DNA from: Sycobia sp. Sy_11 | Taxonomy: Eukaryota > Arthropoda > Insecta > Hymenoptera > Epichrysomallidae | Assembly (NCBI GenBank): GCA_018907035.1 | Contig: JACCIC010000017.1 | Span: 1 to 64,000 of the forward strand | Length of the DNA: 64,000 nt | Direction: 5' to 3' | In this document: one piece after another, positions 1-11,045 of the stretch | How the letters are laid out: every line of letters begins with the position of its first letter | How positions within the stretch are numbered: the first letter of the stretch is position 1 | Translations under genes and position numbers: made by a program | The notes under the pieces: generated by a model | The model's input: only the letters and a program-made list of their open reading frames with translations | Told to the model about the DNA's origin: nothing | Databases searched by the model: none

Positions 1-515
1 ATTCTGCAGCAGCAGTAGCAGTTGCAGCAGTCGCAGCAGCCGTAGCAATAGCATAACAAGCGTTCCAGACGATAATGAAAAGGAGAAGCCAAAATAATTT
101 CTGAGGAAATTATTACTATCAGATAAATAAAAAAAATAGATATAAATGTAATATGTATATAATAAAAATAATAAATAAAATATATATATATAATTATAAA
201 TAAAAATAAAATATTTTTTTTAATATTCAATCTACCTTTCCTTAATCTTATATTATTTATAATATAATTATAAAACTTGATTATATATATTAAATAAGTG
301 AAAAATATATTTAGTTTTAAAAGAATAAAAAATAAAATTAAAATTTTATGAATGTAATTATTATACTTTTATAGTAGTATAAATAAATAAAACACTATTT
401 AAAGAATCTGTTTTTTCATATCCAAAAACTATCTCTATTTTCATATAATATATAATGTGACGGGGAACGCAAGCACTGCGTGCGAGCTGTCGCGCGTCGA
501 TATTAAACTTAAATA

Positions 516-574
<59 letters not shown>

Positions 575-1081
575 TTTTTATGATTTTAATATAAATTTTA
601 TTTATTATTATACAATTTATTATGCAAAATAACTTTTTTACAAATATATTTAGTTTTAAAGGAATAAAAATAAAATTAAAATTTTATGAATGTAGTTTAT
701 TAATATACTTTTACAGTATTATAATAATTAAAACAATATTTAAAGGAAACTGTTCTTTTTAATATCCAAAACCTCTCCCTCCTCTCATAATTACAAATAA
801 TGTATATAATTAACAAATATATTTAATTTTTTATGATTTTATTATAAATTTTATTTATTAATTTTTTTATGGTAATATACAATTTATTATGTAGATAACT
901 TTTTTATGAATATACTGTTGATAATATAAATTCATATTATTGCAAATTAATAAAATTTTAATGTATCAAATATATATATTTTTATTATAATGAAATAGGA
1001 AATTATTTACAGTCATGATTTGATTTATAAATTCATTTTATTAATAATATTTTTAATATTAATATACATTTTATTATATTC
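1..1081. repeat. AT-rich flank with an imperfect direct repeat
   Basis: There is no coding signal here. A segment at about 302-452 recurs in direct orientation at about 642-807, both beginning AAATATATTTAGTTTTAAA and sharing the block AAAATTTTATGAATGTA. A second shared block lies at about 572-640 and 812-900. A short GC-rich island at about 457-500 lies between the copies. Confidence 0.6.
516..571. repeat. (TA)n microsatellite
   Basis: About 55 bp of nearly pure TA dinucleotide, lying between the two AT-rich direct repeats. Confidence 0.95.
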
Positions 1082-1877
1082 TTATCCAATTTCGTCTCGT
1101 CCATTCTTTCCACTCAAATAATTTTGTAACCATGTGCGGATTATCAAGACGTTACGGATGGCACACATTGGTAAATGTCTCCTAGACAATTGATGGTTTT
1201 GACACAGCACATATGAACCTTTACTCTGCATTGATTGTAATGAAGGACAATGCAACTCCTCGACATCTGATATAATTCTGGAATTAAATTATTTTTTTTT
1301 TTAAAAAAAAGTGTGAAAAAATATGAGAAAAGTATGTATGAGAAAAGTATGATAAAAGTATGAAAAGTATGAGAAAAGTGTGATAAAAGTATGAAAAAGT
1401 ATGAAGAAAGATGAATAATTATAATAAACGTATATGAATATATATATATACATCAAGGTGATTGTAAAAGTATAGAAATTACTTACATATTTGGTAGAAA
1501 GTTTGATAACCATTCCTTCTTGTCTCGCCACTTCATATACAATTTTTGCACTCCAGTGCAACAAATGTCTAATGTGCTTTTGAGTCGGTGATAAGGAATA
1601 TCGCCAGAATCCCATTCAATTCCATGATATTCACGTTGCAGCCAGTCTACTGTTTTTTTTCACTCCAAGTCAATTCGCTCCATGGAAATGGTGACTTAAA
1701 GAGGTATACGGTGGGCAGTGCACCTTTTTCTAAACTCAGCAAACTAAATTCTTTTAAAATAAGGCTTTGCGGGCCACTTGTTTGGAATCCCTGTATGTCG
1801 CAGAGGAATACTTTATCTTCCGGACATTTCAAGATATTTTTTCTAAAAACAACCTCATATTGTCGTACTCTTGACAT
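1082..1877 (-). pseudogene. Unrecognised two-exon gene next to the Polinton polymerase
   Basis: I do not recognise the function. Exon 1 (1877 to 1487) starts MSRVRQYEVVF and carries D-I-Q-G-F, then a WLQREYHGIEW segment. Exon 2 (1277 to 1082) carries EELHCPSLQSM and a C-A-I-R-N-V motif, then a stop. The intron (1278-1486) has a GTAAGT donor, a TTTAATTCCAG acceptor and an AGTATGAAAA-type simple repeat. The reading frame passes correctly across the splice. Exon 1 shifts frame at an A8 run (1653-1660), so this copy is broken. The predicted product is about 195 residues. An acidic D-I-Q start followed by conserved Cys and His residues could suggest a DEDD-type nuclease fold, but that is only a guess. 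It is transcribed away from polB across a shared promoter region, which suggests that it belongs to the Polinton or to an attached element. Confidence 0.55.
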
Positions 1878-2547
1878 TATGCACTTCTATACACTTATTT
1901 TAGAAGCTGGAGTGATGACTAGAAATGTAAAGTTTCGTGCTCACATTCTCATTTTATATCAAGATTCTCCGCCTCCCGAAATTAGCCACTCTTTTACGAT
2001 TGGTTGAGTAAAAAATCATCAATATAGGTGCGTCTGGGTGAAGGAAGGTCAATTTCTTTAGTTTGAACATTGATTAGAGGGAATGCTTATGCTTATATGT
2101 AGGAGAGGGAACGCAATGATCTGATTGGACGAACGTAATCGAAGACATTCATGTTATCCTACCGCTCACACAGAAATCACTTTCCCAATTGGTTGCTAAA
2201 AAAAGACAGGTGATGGTCTGTGATGATGAACTGAAAGGTTGATGTTCGATTGGCGGCAAGACGATATATCCCTCCTCCCGATTTTAAAGCACAGTTTAGT
2301 GTTTTCATCACACTCAATATCTTCCGTTCACCTCTGATTTCTCCTCCTACTTCTTTACTTTCCTTTAAAAAAGGCCAATTTTCTTGAAAGAACACTCTCG
2401 CTGCAACGCAGTCACATAAGTTCAGTTTAAATTTTTCTCTTTTGTGATTCTCTTAATTTTTTTTGTCTAAATTTATATCGCAGTAAAGAAGTTTGTTGGT
2501 GACTTTATTCTTTGTTTACTAGTTTAACAGTAAACATAAAAGTGAAA
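1878..2547. promoter_or_regulatory. Putative divergent promoter region with CCAAT/ATTGG motifs
   Basis: This non-coding stretch separates the minus-strand gene from polB. It contains ATTGG or CCAAT pentamers at 1999-2003, 2124-2128, 2185-2192 (CCAATTGG, both strands), 2249-2253 and 2375-2379. It is less AT-rich than the flank. CCAAT boxes are known NF-Y sites. Promoter function here is inferred from position and motif density. Confidence 0.4.
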
Positions 2548-3491
2548 ATGACTTCAATTGCATCTATCGAACGTCTTGTGCAACTTTACCGTGGAATTTT
2601 AGAAACTGTGCACATGTTCAGTAAAGATGATATTCGTTATTGGCTAGCTATGGCTGATTTATCCATAAAGGAAGTGAGGGAAAAAATGGAAGACATTAAT
2701 CTTTCTCGAGGAGAAAAGCAAAAGTGTTCCACTTGCTTTGCTAACATTTCGTGTATACAAGCAGGACTTGAATGGCACCTTCATCATGGAGGAAGTCTTA
2801 ACTCTGACGAGACAGAAGCTAAGGTAGAATGGCGTGATGTCCAATCTGCGTTTAAAAATCGAATTAGGTTTCAGGAATGTATTAGGAATCCTCTTCTTGC
2901 ACATTTGGAAGAGTTTCAGGAAAAGGATTCAGGATGGACCTTGAAAAGTATTATAAGTCTATGCATCAACATGAAAAAATTTTCTCCACATAAGGGCAGA
3001 TCATATATACCTCTTCCGAAGTTAATAATATCCAAAAAGACATGTGTTAATGTTCGTAATAGTGATAATCAGTGCTTTAAATATGCTATATTTTCAGCTT
3101 TATATCCTAATGTAATTAATCCTCAAAGGGTCCAGAATTATTATCAGTATACGAATGAATTGACCTTTGATGATATTGAATTTCCAGTTAAACTGAAAGA
3201 TGTTGCAAAATTCGAAAAATTAAATATTATTTCTGTAAATGTGTATATGCTTAGAAAGATTGGACAGAAATATGAGGTAGCACCTTGTCACTTTACATCC
3301 AATAAAAAGGAGAAACATGTAAACCTTCTCCTCATTCAAGATTACTACATCGATGAATTCGAAGAAAATAATATTCATGATGGTAGTGCTAGCTCGCCGA
3401 AATACCATTATGTTTGGATTAAAAGTTTGTCCAGACTTTTAAGCTCACAACTGAATAAAGCCCATACAAAATCATTTCATTGCGAAAGGTG

Positions 3492-3552
3492 TTCCAATAA
3501 CATTCTTATAATTAATAATTATAATTAATAAATAATTCCAATAATATTCTTA
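3492..3552 (+). repeat. 44-bp-offset microduplication in polB
   Basis: TTCCAATAACATTCTTA (3492-3508) recurs as TTCCAATAATATTCTTA (3536-3552). About 27 bp of AT-rich, partly palindromic filler lies between them. The 44-bp offset is not a multiple of three, so it shifts the frame just before Exo I. Confidence 0.85.
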
Positions 3553-3946
3553 AATTTGAAGAACATAAAAAGAGTGAGAAAGTGCCATTTGTCATTTATG
3601 CAGATTTCGAATGTCTGTTGCAGCCTACTCAGAATGAGAACGCTTTTCAGCGTCACGAAGCATATAGCATTGGATATTATTTAAAATGTAGTTATGATGA
3701 CAAATTGTCGGCTTACAAATCGTATAGACAGAAGAGTACAGATGACGAGACACCTGCACAGTGGTTTGTTCGTGAACTCAAATCCATTGGAGAACATATC
3801 GATCGACTCTATAAGACACCAAAACCAATAAATCTGACTGATCTTGAAGAATTACAGTTTCGATGGTCGTCTGTTTGTCATATATGTGGCAATAAATTTG
3901 AAAAGGATCAACTTCCTGTACGAGATCATTGCCATCTTACAGGACG

Positions 3947-4026
3947 GTATGTTTATTAGATTATTTTATAATTTATTCAATATTTTAGATAAAAAGAAAA
4001 AAAAACAATAATTTTTTTCTCTCCAG
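3947..4026 (+). other. Spliceosomal intron inside the Polinton polB gene
   Basis: The intron begins GTATGT and ends with a pyrimidine-rich TTTTTTTCTCTCCAG. It interrupts the conserved H-L-T-G-R/F-R-G-A-A-H-N-S-C-N block within the Arg codon. Removing the 80 bp restores the family motif in frame, whereas reading through reaches a stop within five codons. Confidence 0.85.
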
Positions 4027-6678
4027 TTTCAGAGGAGCAGCTCATAATTCATGTAACTTGAATTATAAAGACTCGAGGTTTATTCCTGTTCTTTTTCATA
4101 ATCTTAATTATGACACACACTTTATTTTAAAAGAAATTGGTACGTCTTCGTTGATGAAAGGTCGAGTTTCTCTAATACCCCACAACAAAGAAAAGTATAT
4201 TTCATTTACCAAGTTCATAGATGGATGTGATGTGAGTTTTAGATGTATTGATTCATGGCGATTTTTACCATTATCTTTAGAAAAATTAGCATCATATCTA
4301 CAAAATGTACCATTAGCTGTAAAGGAATTTGAATTAGATGGATTTTCAAATGAAAATATTGATCTTCTTAGGCGGAAAGGTGTATTTCCATACGATTTTG
4401 TAGATGGATTAGATAAATTAACCTGTACAAAACTGCCAGAGTAAAACGAATTTTACAACCAATTAACCGATTCACATGTTACCGATGAAGACTGCATGCA
4501 TGCTCTTCAAGTATGGGATAGATTCAATATCACAACTTTAGGAGAATATTCTGACTTATATTTAAAAACAGATGTTTTACTGTTAGCTGATGTCTTTGAA
4601 AGTTTTCGAGAAACATTTGTTGAAGCCTACGGCTTATGCCCTGCTCACTTTTACACAACTCCCGGCTTGACATTTGCAGCAGCTCTTAAAATGATAAAAG
4701 TTGAATTGGAACTACTAACAGATATTGATATGTTATTATTCATCGAACCAGGCATTCGAGGAGGAATAAGCCAGTGCTGTAATCGATATGCGAAGGCAAA
4801 TAATCCATACATGGGTTCTTCATACGATAAAAACAAGAAAAAAACCCCTTTTATATTATGATATTGATCATTTATATGGATGGGCGATGGCACAACATCT
4901 GCCAACGGGAAAATTTAAATGAATTGACTATGAATCCAATCCAGATTTTTTCAATGCTCCAGCAGATTCAGATATAGGCTATATTGCTGAGGTGTATTTA
5001 GAGTATCCTGAAGAAATTCATGATGAACATCGTGATTTACCTTTCTGTGCAGAGCATCGAACACCTCCAGGCTCATCGTAGAAGAAACTTCTCACTACTT
5101 TGGACGATAAGAAAAGATATGTTATTCACTACCGAACAGTCAAACAGGCACTGGATAATGGTCTTCGGCTAAAAAAGGTATATAGAATTTTGAGTTTCGA
5201 GCAAAAACCATGGCTTAAACCATACATAGAGTTTAATACAGAAAAGTGGAAACGAGCAAAGAATGAATTTGAAAAACTCTTTTACAAACTTTTAATTAAT
5301 GCAGTTTATGGAAAATGCATCGAGAGAGAAAGATCTCATGTGGATGTACGATTAGTGAATAAATTTACAGGTCGATATGGAGCAGAAGCACGTATAGCTT
5401 TACCCAATTTTCATAGCTGTGCAATTTTCGATGAAAATTTGGTTGCTATACAGCTCAAAAAGACAATTGTTACAATTAAAAAACCTACATACGTTGGTCT
5501 TTGCATTCTGGACTTATCGAAGACACTAGTTTATGATTTTTACTACTCTTATATGAAAAAGCGAGTGGGAGAAAAATGTAAACTGCTATATACTGACACC
5601 GACAGTTTGATATACGAAGTGGAAGACATGAATATGTATAAAATTATGAAAGAAGATATTCACAGATTTGATACTTCTGACTATGATGAAAATAATCCGT
5701 ATGGAATACCTCGATCAAATAAAAAAATACCAGGATTAATGAAGGACGAATGTAATGGAAAAATTATGATGGAATTTATTGGTTTACGGAGCAAAATGTA
5801 TAGTATTTTAGTGGATGGAGGACAAATAGTAAAGAAAGCTAAAGGTATAAAATCGAATGTTGTAAAGAAGACAATTATATTTGAAGATTATCGAAAATGT
5901 CTTGATGACCTCGTTATTATACATCGCGAGCAGTGTAACATCCGTTCTAAATTACATATAGTATATACTGAAAAACAGAAAAAAATTGCTCTAAGTCCAT
6001 ATGATGATAAAAGATTCTTACTAACAAATAGTACAGATACTTTACCGTGGGAGCACTATAGAATTATGGAAAAACAGATGGCACAAGCTGCATGTGAAAT
6101 AGAGAGGGAAATATTAAATGAAGCAAATCATCCAAAAGAGGGAGACATCGAGATAAAGAACGCTTACAAAGAGACTGATGAAAGAGCAGTTGGAGTGGGG
6201 ATAGATAGTGATGTAGGAGAACTAAGACATGAAGTCAGTAATGAATGTAGAGTGACCTGTGTAGAAGTGCATGCAAAAGAGAGGGGGAATATCGAAACGA
6301 ATGAAAATAGAGTGACACGGGAGGAGGTAACGCTTTATAGCCATGAAGGCGAACCAATCACCATTGAATATGATGTATTACTTGAAGTAATGAACGAATG
6401 GAATCCTGAAGAAATTTTGACAATGCTGGAGGGGATAAGCTCATTAGAAAGGGAAAAAGTTGAAGTGGAGAATAAGCTATCATATATGAAGAGACCGATG
6501 ATGATGAAGAGTTCATTCGAGCAGTTGAAGAAGTCGAACGAAACTACTCACCTCCTCAAAAGAAAACAAGACTCAACTAATTCTCAAAGTAAAATTTTCA
6601 GTTTTTATTCTCTAAAAAAGAACAAACAAAGAATTATATTCATAATTTTAATTTATTAATTTCTTTTTGTTATATAGA

Positions 6679-6984
6679 ATGGATCTAGCTACTCTAAATA
6701 AAATTGCCGAGAGCGAGTTCCTGCCGACGAAGAAATGTACAGAATTGGAGAAAAATAAGCAGTATATGGCAACTGCTCTCAAGCTAGTTAACACTTGATA
6801 TGGTGCAAAAATTGTAGCAGAACTTGACGATAGTTTTCAAATATTTTTACCACAAAAGATATCGTCAGCAATATTAAAGGACCAAGAATTTTTCGAAAAT
6901 CTAGCAAATACTGCAAATAAACGATGTTTATTTTTACTTTATCAATGCGGAAGTTGTTTTAAATTTGATAAATGTACTTCTTAA
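6679..6984 (+). pseudogene. Small Polinton ORF of unknown function (nonsense-broken)
   Basis: A reading frame of 101 codons starts MDLATLNKI about 100 bp after the end of polB. It runs to TAA at 6982-6984, with a single in-frame TGA at 6796-6798. The sequence is charged, with Lys/Glu-rich segments and three cysteines near the C-terminus, and shows no signal or membrane segment. Position and orientation suggest that it is a Polinton accessory gene transcribed with or just after polB. I do not recognise a domain. Confidence 0.6.
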
Positions 6985-7192
6985 GAAAGAATGCGATAAA
7001 TATATTTCATATTAAAAAAAAATCATTTATTTTTCAAATAATGATATATGTATGCATAATAATTACATAAATAAATCAAATTATAAAAAATATTGCAATG
7101 TTGTTTTCTTATTTACTGAAAAACTAATGTCCTTAAACCTATTTTTACATAAATTAGTATTATTTCTTAATTTGATTTATAACATAATTAAA

Positions 7193-8110
7193 TTAAAAAA
7201 CTTCATTTTTATCTATCCAACTATTATGTTCACTATTGAATCCTAGCCACTTTACGTATACGCGATTACCACTTTTCTTTAATACTTTTTCAACTAGATA
7301 AATTTCAGAATACTTAGTTTTTTTCATTTCGCTCTCATAAAAGCCACCAGAGACAGGTTTATCATAATAATCTTTAATGTGATAGGTTATTGGATTAGTC
7401 TTTATAACTCTTGTTATTGTAAAAATTTCAGTTGACCAGTTTGATGTATATCCTTTTTCAAAAATATGTTTTATTTTACTTATTCGTACACTATCTCCTA
7501 CTTTGTATTTTGCTTTTTTCATATTTATATTTTCGATTGGAAAATGCTTCTTTATCTCTTCTGCATTTCTTTTGGTTACATTCGAAGGCTCAATTCCTAT
7601 TGTTCGATGATTTCTTGAATTATAAACTTCGAGTAAATCTGGTAGGATATCCATCTATGTATAGTTTCCCTGCTTACTGAATTGTATCCACATTGTATTT
7701 TTTAACGTTCTATTAAATCGTTCACGTATGCTTGCATGAAGATTACTGTGCGAAGAATATAGATTTATTTTATACTTTTTCATGAGATTTTGAAAGTGAG
7801 AATTGTAAAATTCTTTTCCTTGTTCAGTTTGTAGATTAGATGGTACTCGTCCTTGTTTCAATATCTCATTCATAGCCTTAGTAACATCATTGCTATTCTT
7901 TGACCTTACTGGGATGGCCCATGCAAATTTTGAAAATATATCCATGACAGTGAGTAAATAACGAAAACCTTTATTGTCCTTCGAGAAAGGCATCATTTCT
8001 ACAAGATCAGCCTGCCATGTCTCATCTATTGCATGTATATCATATTTTCTTCGCTCATATCTACGACGTGCTGGTTTGTGCAACTCTTCAACCACTTTTT
8101 CGCGGTACAT
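7193..8110 (-). pseudogene. Polinton retrovirus-type integrase with C-terminal chromodomain (broken)
   Basis: This rve-superfamily DDE integrase would insert the linear element. From the ATG at 8110, the core starts with ...QADLVEM (first Asp). The second catalytic position reads L-Q-T-E-Q-G-K-E-F, so the expected Asp is Glu (codon at 7823-7825). The third is R-E-R-F-N-R-T-L-K. A TAG at 7655-7657 cuts the frame after about 150 codons; the same frame then continues. The C-terminus (Y-L-V-E-K-V-L...V-K-W-L-G-F...S-W-I) is a chromodomain, which in the family directs insertion to marked chromatin. Its 5' end overlaps the 3' end of the upstream gene by about 23 bp, suggesting one minus-strand gene block. 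A catalytic-residue change plus a stop means that it is inactive. Confidence 0.93.
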
Positions 8111-8495
8111 ATTTTTTTTCAATCTCTTTTATAATATTATTTGTGTTTTTAACAAATTCCGTTACGTTCTCTTTCAAATTATCATATTTTTTAATAAGAT
8201 CTCCCAGTTTTGCTTCTATGGACAAGCGAATACCTTCATGCTTTTGCTCACAATCTTGAACGTATTTAAGCGATTCAGAAATTTCAAATGATAACACATC
8301 TACCTGGGTCTTTAGTGCTATATTCAAAATATTTACGCTAATTGCGTCATTTTCTTCTTTAGCTTCCCCAATATTACAAAGTCGTATACTTTCGATATCA
8401 TAATTTTCATCCAATGTAGTATTGAAGCCAATACCTGGAGGGCCTCGACTCCCTTTCGAGACCTCTAACGTTCTTCCAAACACGTCAAGACTCAT
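8088..8495 (-). CDS. Polinton collagen-like/coiled-coil fibre-type protein
   Basis: An intact 135-residue frame starts MSLDVFGRTL at 8495. Near residues 15-25 is a short collagen-like G-S-R-G-P-P-G-I-G-F stretch. After that, residues from about 70 on are heptad-rich (I-E-A-K-L-G-D-L-I-K-K-Y...I-I-K-E-I-E-K-K-Y), predicting a coiled coil. Such a layout fits a trimeric fibre or attachment protein of a virus-like element, but that role is inferred. It lies between the integrase and the 8545-9451 gene, all on the minus strand with tight spacing. It is one of the few unbroken genes in the element. Confidence 0.65.
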   Translation of the reverse strand: MSLDVFGRTLEVSKGSRGPPGIGFNTTLDENYDIESIRLCNIGEAKEENDAISVNILNIALKTQVDVLSFEISESLKYVQDCEQKHEGIRLSIEAKLGDLIKKYDNLKENVTEFVKNTNNIIKEIEKKYVPRKSG

Positions 8496-8544
8496 GTTGC
8501 TACTGATGAAATCGTCTATGAACGTATGAATATATGCATCTTAT

Positions 8545-9451
8545 TTAGCGTAATTCTTCAATAATGGATTGAATTTCATTGACGTGATTGTTATTTCCAG
8601 CGGATTGTTCAGCAGTTAGTAATCTTAGTCTCTCAACAAGCTCATTCGGATCATCCCAGTATACTAACTCTATTGAAGAATTTTTCTTTGCTATTTTATA
8701 TTTAGGTAAGATTGCTCCTCCTCCCTTTTTTTGTACGAGTAGCACTGTTGCGAAACATCGGTGCAATGATGTTGAAATATTTTCGACTCTTCGATGAGCG
8801 TATAGATCCATCTTTGCTATGTTTTTTCCGGTGAGCACTTGTTGCTTCCAGAATACTGCGATAATTATCACGATCTGCTGAACTTATCACTGTGTCGTCT
8901 GGTTCTTTTTTTATGAGTAGCTCCATTAGTCCATTACTTTTAGGATAAGTTAAATCTTTCACTTTTATTTTATTATCATCAAATTTAATTTCAGAATCAC
9001 CAAGCATGTATGCTCCTCCAATATTTCTTACTCCATATATGTTATCAAATTTACTGCGGCTTTGATCTAAAATATTTGTTTTATCACTGTCTTCGTGCAT
9101 CGATTTAAATGTTGAATTCATCATTGAGTTGTCCAATGAGGCAAAATCATCATCGGAATCAAAATCTTTTATGGAAGCTGAGCGAATATTATTATCCAAC
9201 ATAAAACTTAATTTTTTTCGAGATGTAGTTGGCTTTTTAATCCCGTAATCATCTGAAATGAGATTAGAAGATTGTAAATTTTTTGATTCGACAAGCTTTT
9301 CAAGGGGTGTAATGACTGGTTTCAATGTATCACCTACAACTTTTTCGAGATTCTCTCTCTCCTGTTTCAATAGTGCCGACTTTTTTCTAATGGCTTTACG
9401 AGCTTGCAAGAGCTCGCTAAGGATATTTTTTTCTTTTTGAAATTCCGACAT
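8545..9451 (-). pseudogene. Polinton accessory protein of unknown function (frameshifted)
   Basis: The frame starts MSEFQKEKNIL at 9451 and opens with a Lys/Glu-rich segment likely to form a coiled coil (residues about 1-45). A low-complexity Ser/Asp/Lys middle follows, then a basic stretch (S-S-K-S-R-K-Y). Near an A7 run at 8726-8732 the frame changes. The other frame continues V-Q-K-K-G-G-G-A-I-L-P and L-V-Y-W-D-D-P-N-E-L-V-E-R-L-R-L-L, then a stop at 8545. The total is about 300 residues. I do not recognise an enzymatic motif. Its place between the ATPase and fibre-like genes suggests a structural or packaging role. Confidence 0.6.
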
Positions 9452-9497
9452 GATGTCGTGTTGCTGTATAAAATTGAACTGAGTTATTAAGATCTTT

Positions 9498-10208
9498 TTA
9501 ATTTCTTTTTATTGCAAAGCAGTTAAAGCCTTTTCTGTATCTTCCATTATCCATCGCTCTATCTTTGTCAATAATAACAAATCCATATTTATCATTTTTC
9601 CAGCATTCAGAACAAAGATTTCGAAAGTCGTTAAAAGTCAGATCAGTATTGACATGATCATCATAAATATGTTTTAAATTCACAACATCTTGGCGATAAA
9701 TTACTAACATATTAATATTATCTCTAATAAGATGTTTTGGAATATGAGCATATTATTGGCATAGGTAGAAAAAGTCTACACTTTTATGTCTCCCCATGCA
9801 GAAAAATGCTCTCACGTTATCCTGCTTCTCACAAACGACATCATCAAAAATCATAATTGAATTGGGCAATGCTTCATCTGGTGATATTACAGATTCATGT
9901 TCACTAAACGGCAGATATGCCACACCTTCAATAGGTTCTAAAATTTTTTGCAGAAATTGATACTTTGGCTGATTTAACGATTTTAAATAAACATACACAT
10001 TCTCGAATCTAAGGCCGTTGGGATGAGTGATTAAAGCTAATAAGCTATTTGTTTTCCCGCAGTTTGATGGGCCGCAGAATACTGCTCGTATACTATCTGG
10101 TAGTAACTCTCCATGCCGCCTTTTCCTTTTTTTCGATTCCAAAATCAAAGTTGGTGATGGGGAGTTTGATTGTTTGCTCAGTGAAATACATGTTCCCGTG
10201 ACTATGTC
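9498..10208 (-). pseudogene. Polinton FtsK/HerA-type genome-packaging ATPase (broken)
   Basis: This is the packaging ATPase of Polintons and related double-jelly-roll viruses, thought to pump DNA into the capsid. Walker A is G-P-S-N-C-G-K-T-N; Walker B is S-I-M-I-F-D-D-V. A TAA at 9753-9755 interrupts the frame after F-Y-L-C-Q. The same frame then continues through Y-A-H-I-P-K-H-L to a stop at 9498. The N-terminal part is open to about 10208 (D-I-V-T-G-T-C...), but no in-frame ATG is visible, so the start codon is probably lost. The length, about 235 residues, is normal for the family. It diverges from the PLA2-like gene across about 150 bp. Confidence 0.93.
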
Positions 10209-10369
10209 AAATATATCATTGAACGATGAAAATATATAAATGCATGTTTTATAGTTTTTTCAAAGCAGTTATAAAATAGTAGTCGAACATGATTGTTCAA
10301 TAATCTCGAAAACAGTCGAAACATGGCAGAAGATTACTCGATAGAGTAATCAATAATTTACTGTTTGAA

Positions 10370-11014
10370 ATGCATCTCCCTGGATATCAATACTGTGGTC
10401 CAGGAACTAAATTAAAGAAGCGAATAAAAGAGGTGATCCAGGAATTAATCCGCTTGATCAGGCATGTAAAGAACATGATATGCAGTATGCCAATAAAAAC
10501 AGTAATCATAATATTGCTGATATGAAGCTTGCTGATAAGGCTTGGCAGCGGGTTAAAGCAAATGATTCTACTCTTGCTGAGAAAGCCGCTGCTCTAGCTG
10601 TTGCAAGTGCTATGAAATTAAAGGCAAAAACTGGAATGGGACTAAAATTCAGCAAGTTGGTTACGGCAGCGAAAAAATCATTAAAAGCAAGCAAAAATTC
10701 GCAAAAAGTCATTCAATCTGCATTAAAGGGTGCTCGTCAAGCTGTTAAGAACAATGGTCGAAAAAAGAAAGTTATTGTTCCACGTGTTCTACCACTTCCA
10801 TCTAAAATTGGTGGAGTTCTTCCATTTCTTATACCACTATTTGCAGGACTCAGTGCAACTGGTGTTTTAGCAGCAGGTGCTGCTGGAATAGCAAAAGCAG
10901 TAAACGTGCTAAAGCTGCACACAAAGATTATGAAGAAAGTAAGCGACATAATAAGACAAATTAATAAATATTTTTTATTGGTCTTACAGTCCAATCAATT
11001 TCAACCAAAAATAA

Positions 11015-11045
<31 letters not shown>

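Larger units (their letters stand above)
2548..6580 (+). pseudogene. Polinton protein-primed DNA polymerase B (broken)
   Basis: This is the replicative polymerase of Polinton/Maverick elements. Proofreading motifs are visible: Exo I YADFE (3597-3611), Exo II F-H-N-L-N-Y-D (from 4094) and Exo III Y-S-D-L-Y-L-K-T-D (about 4550). Polymerase motifs follow: A at Y-D-I-D-H-L-Y-G-W (about 4857), B at N-A-V-Y-G-K (about 5300) and C at YTDTD (5589-5603). A zinc/endonuclease VII-like block (C-H-I-C-G...R-D-H-C-H-L-T-G-R) spans a spliceosomal intron. The first ATG is at 2548. Breaks are a 44-bp duplication near 3492-3552, nonsense codons at 4442, 4920 and 5079, and a frameshift near 4845. After a last frame change near 6480, the other frame gives an acidic E-E-T-D-D-D-E-E tail and a basic P-P-Q-K-K-T-R end, with a stop at 6578-6580. 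Family identity is certain; the exact C-terminus is inferred. Confidence 0.95.

Noticed and set aside
1301..1615. 104-codon minus frame rich in Phe/Tyr/Ile
   Set aside because: It runs through the intron's simple repeat; the frame that splices correctly explains the region better.
2512..2547. Upstream extension of polB to 2512
   Set aside because: It needs a TTG start; the first ATG is 2548 and fits an ordinary eukaryotic start.
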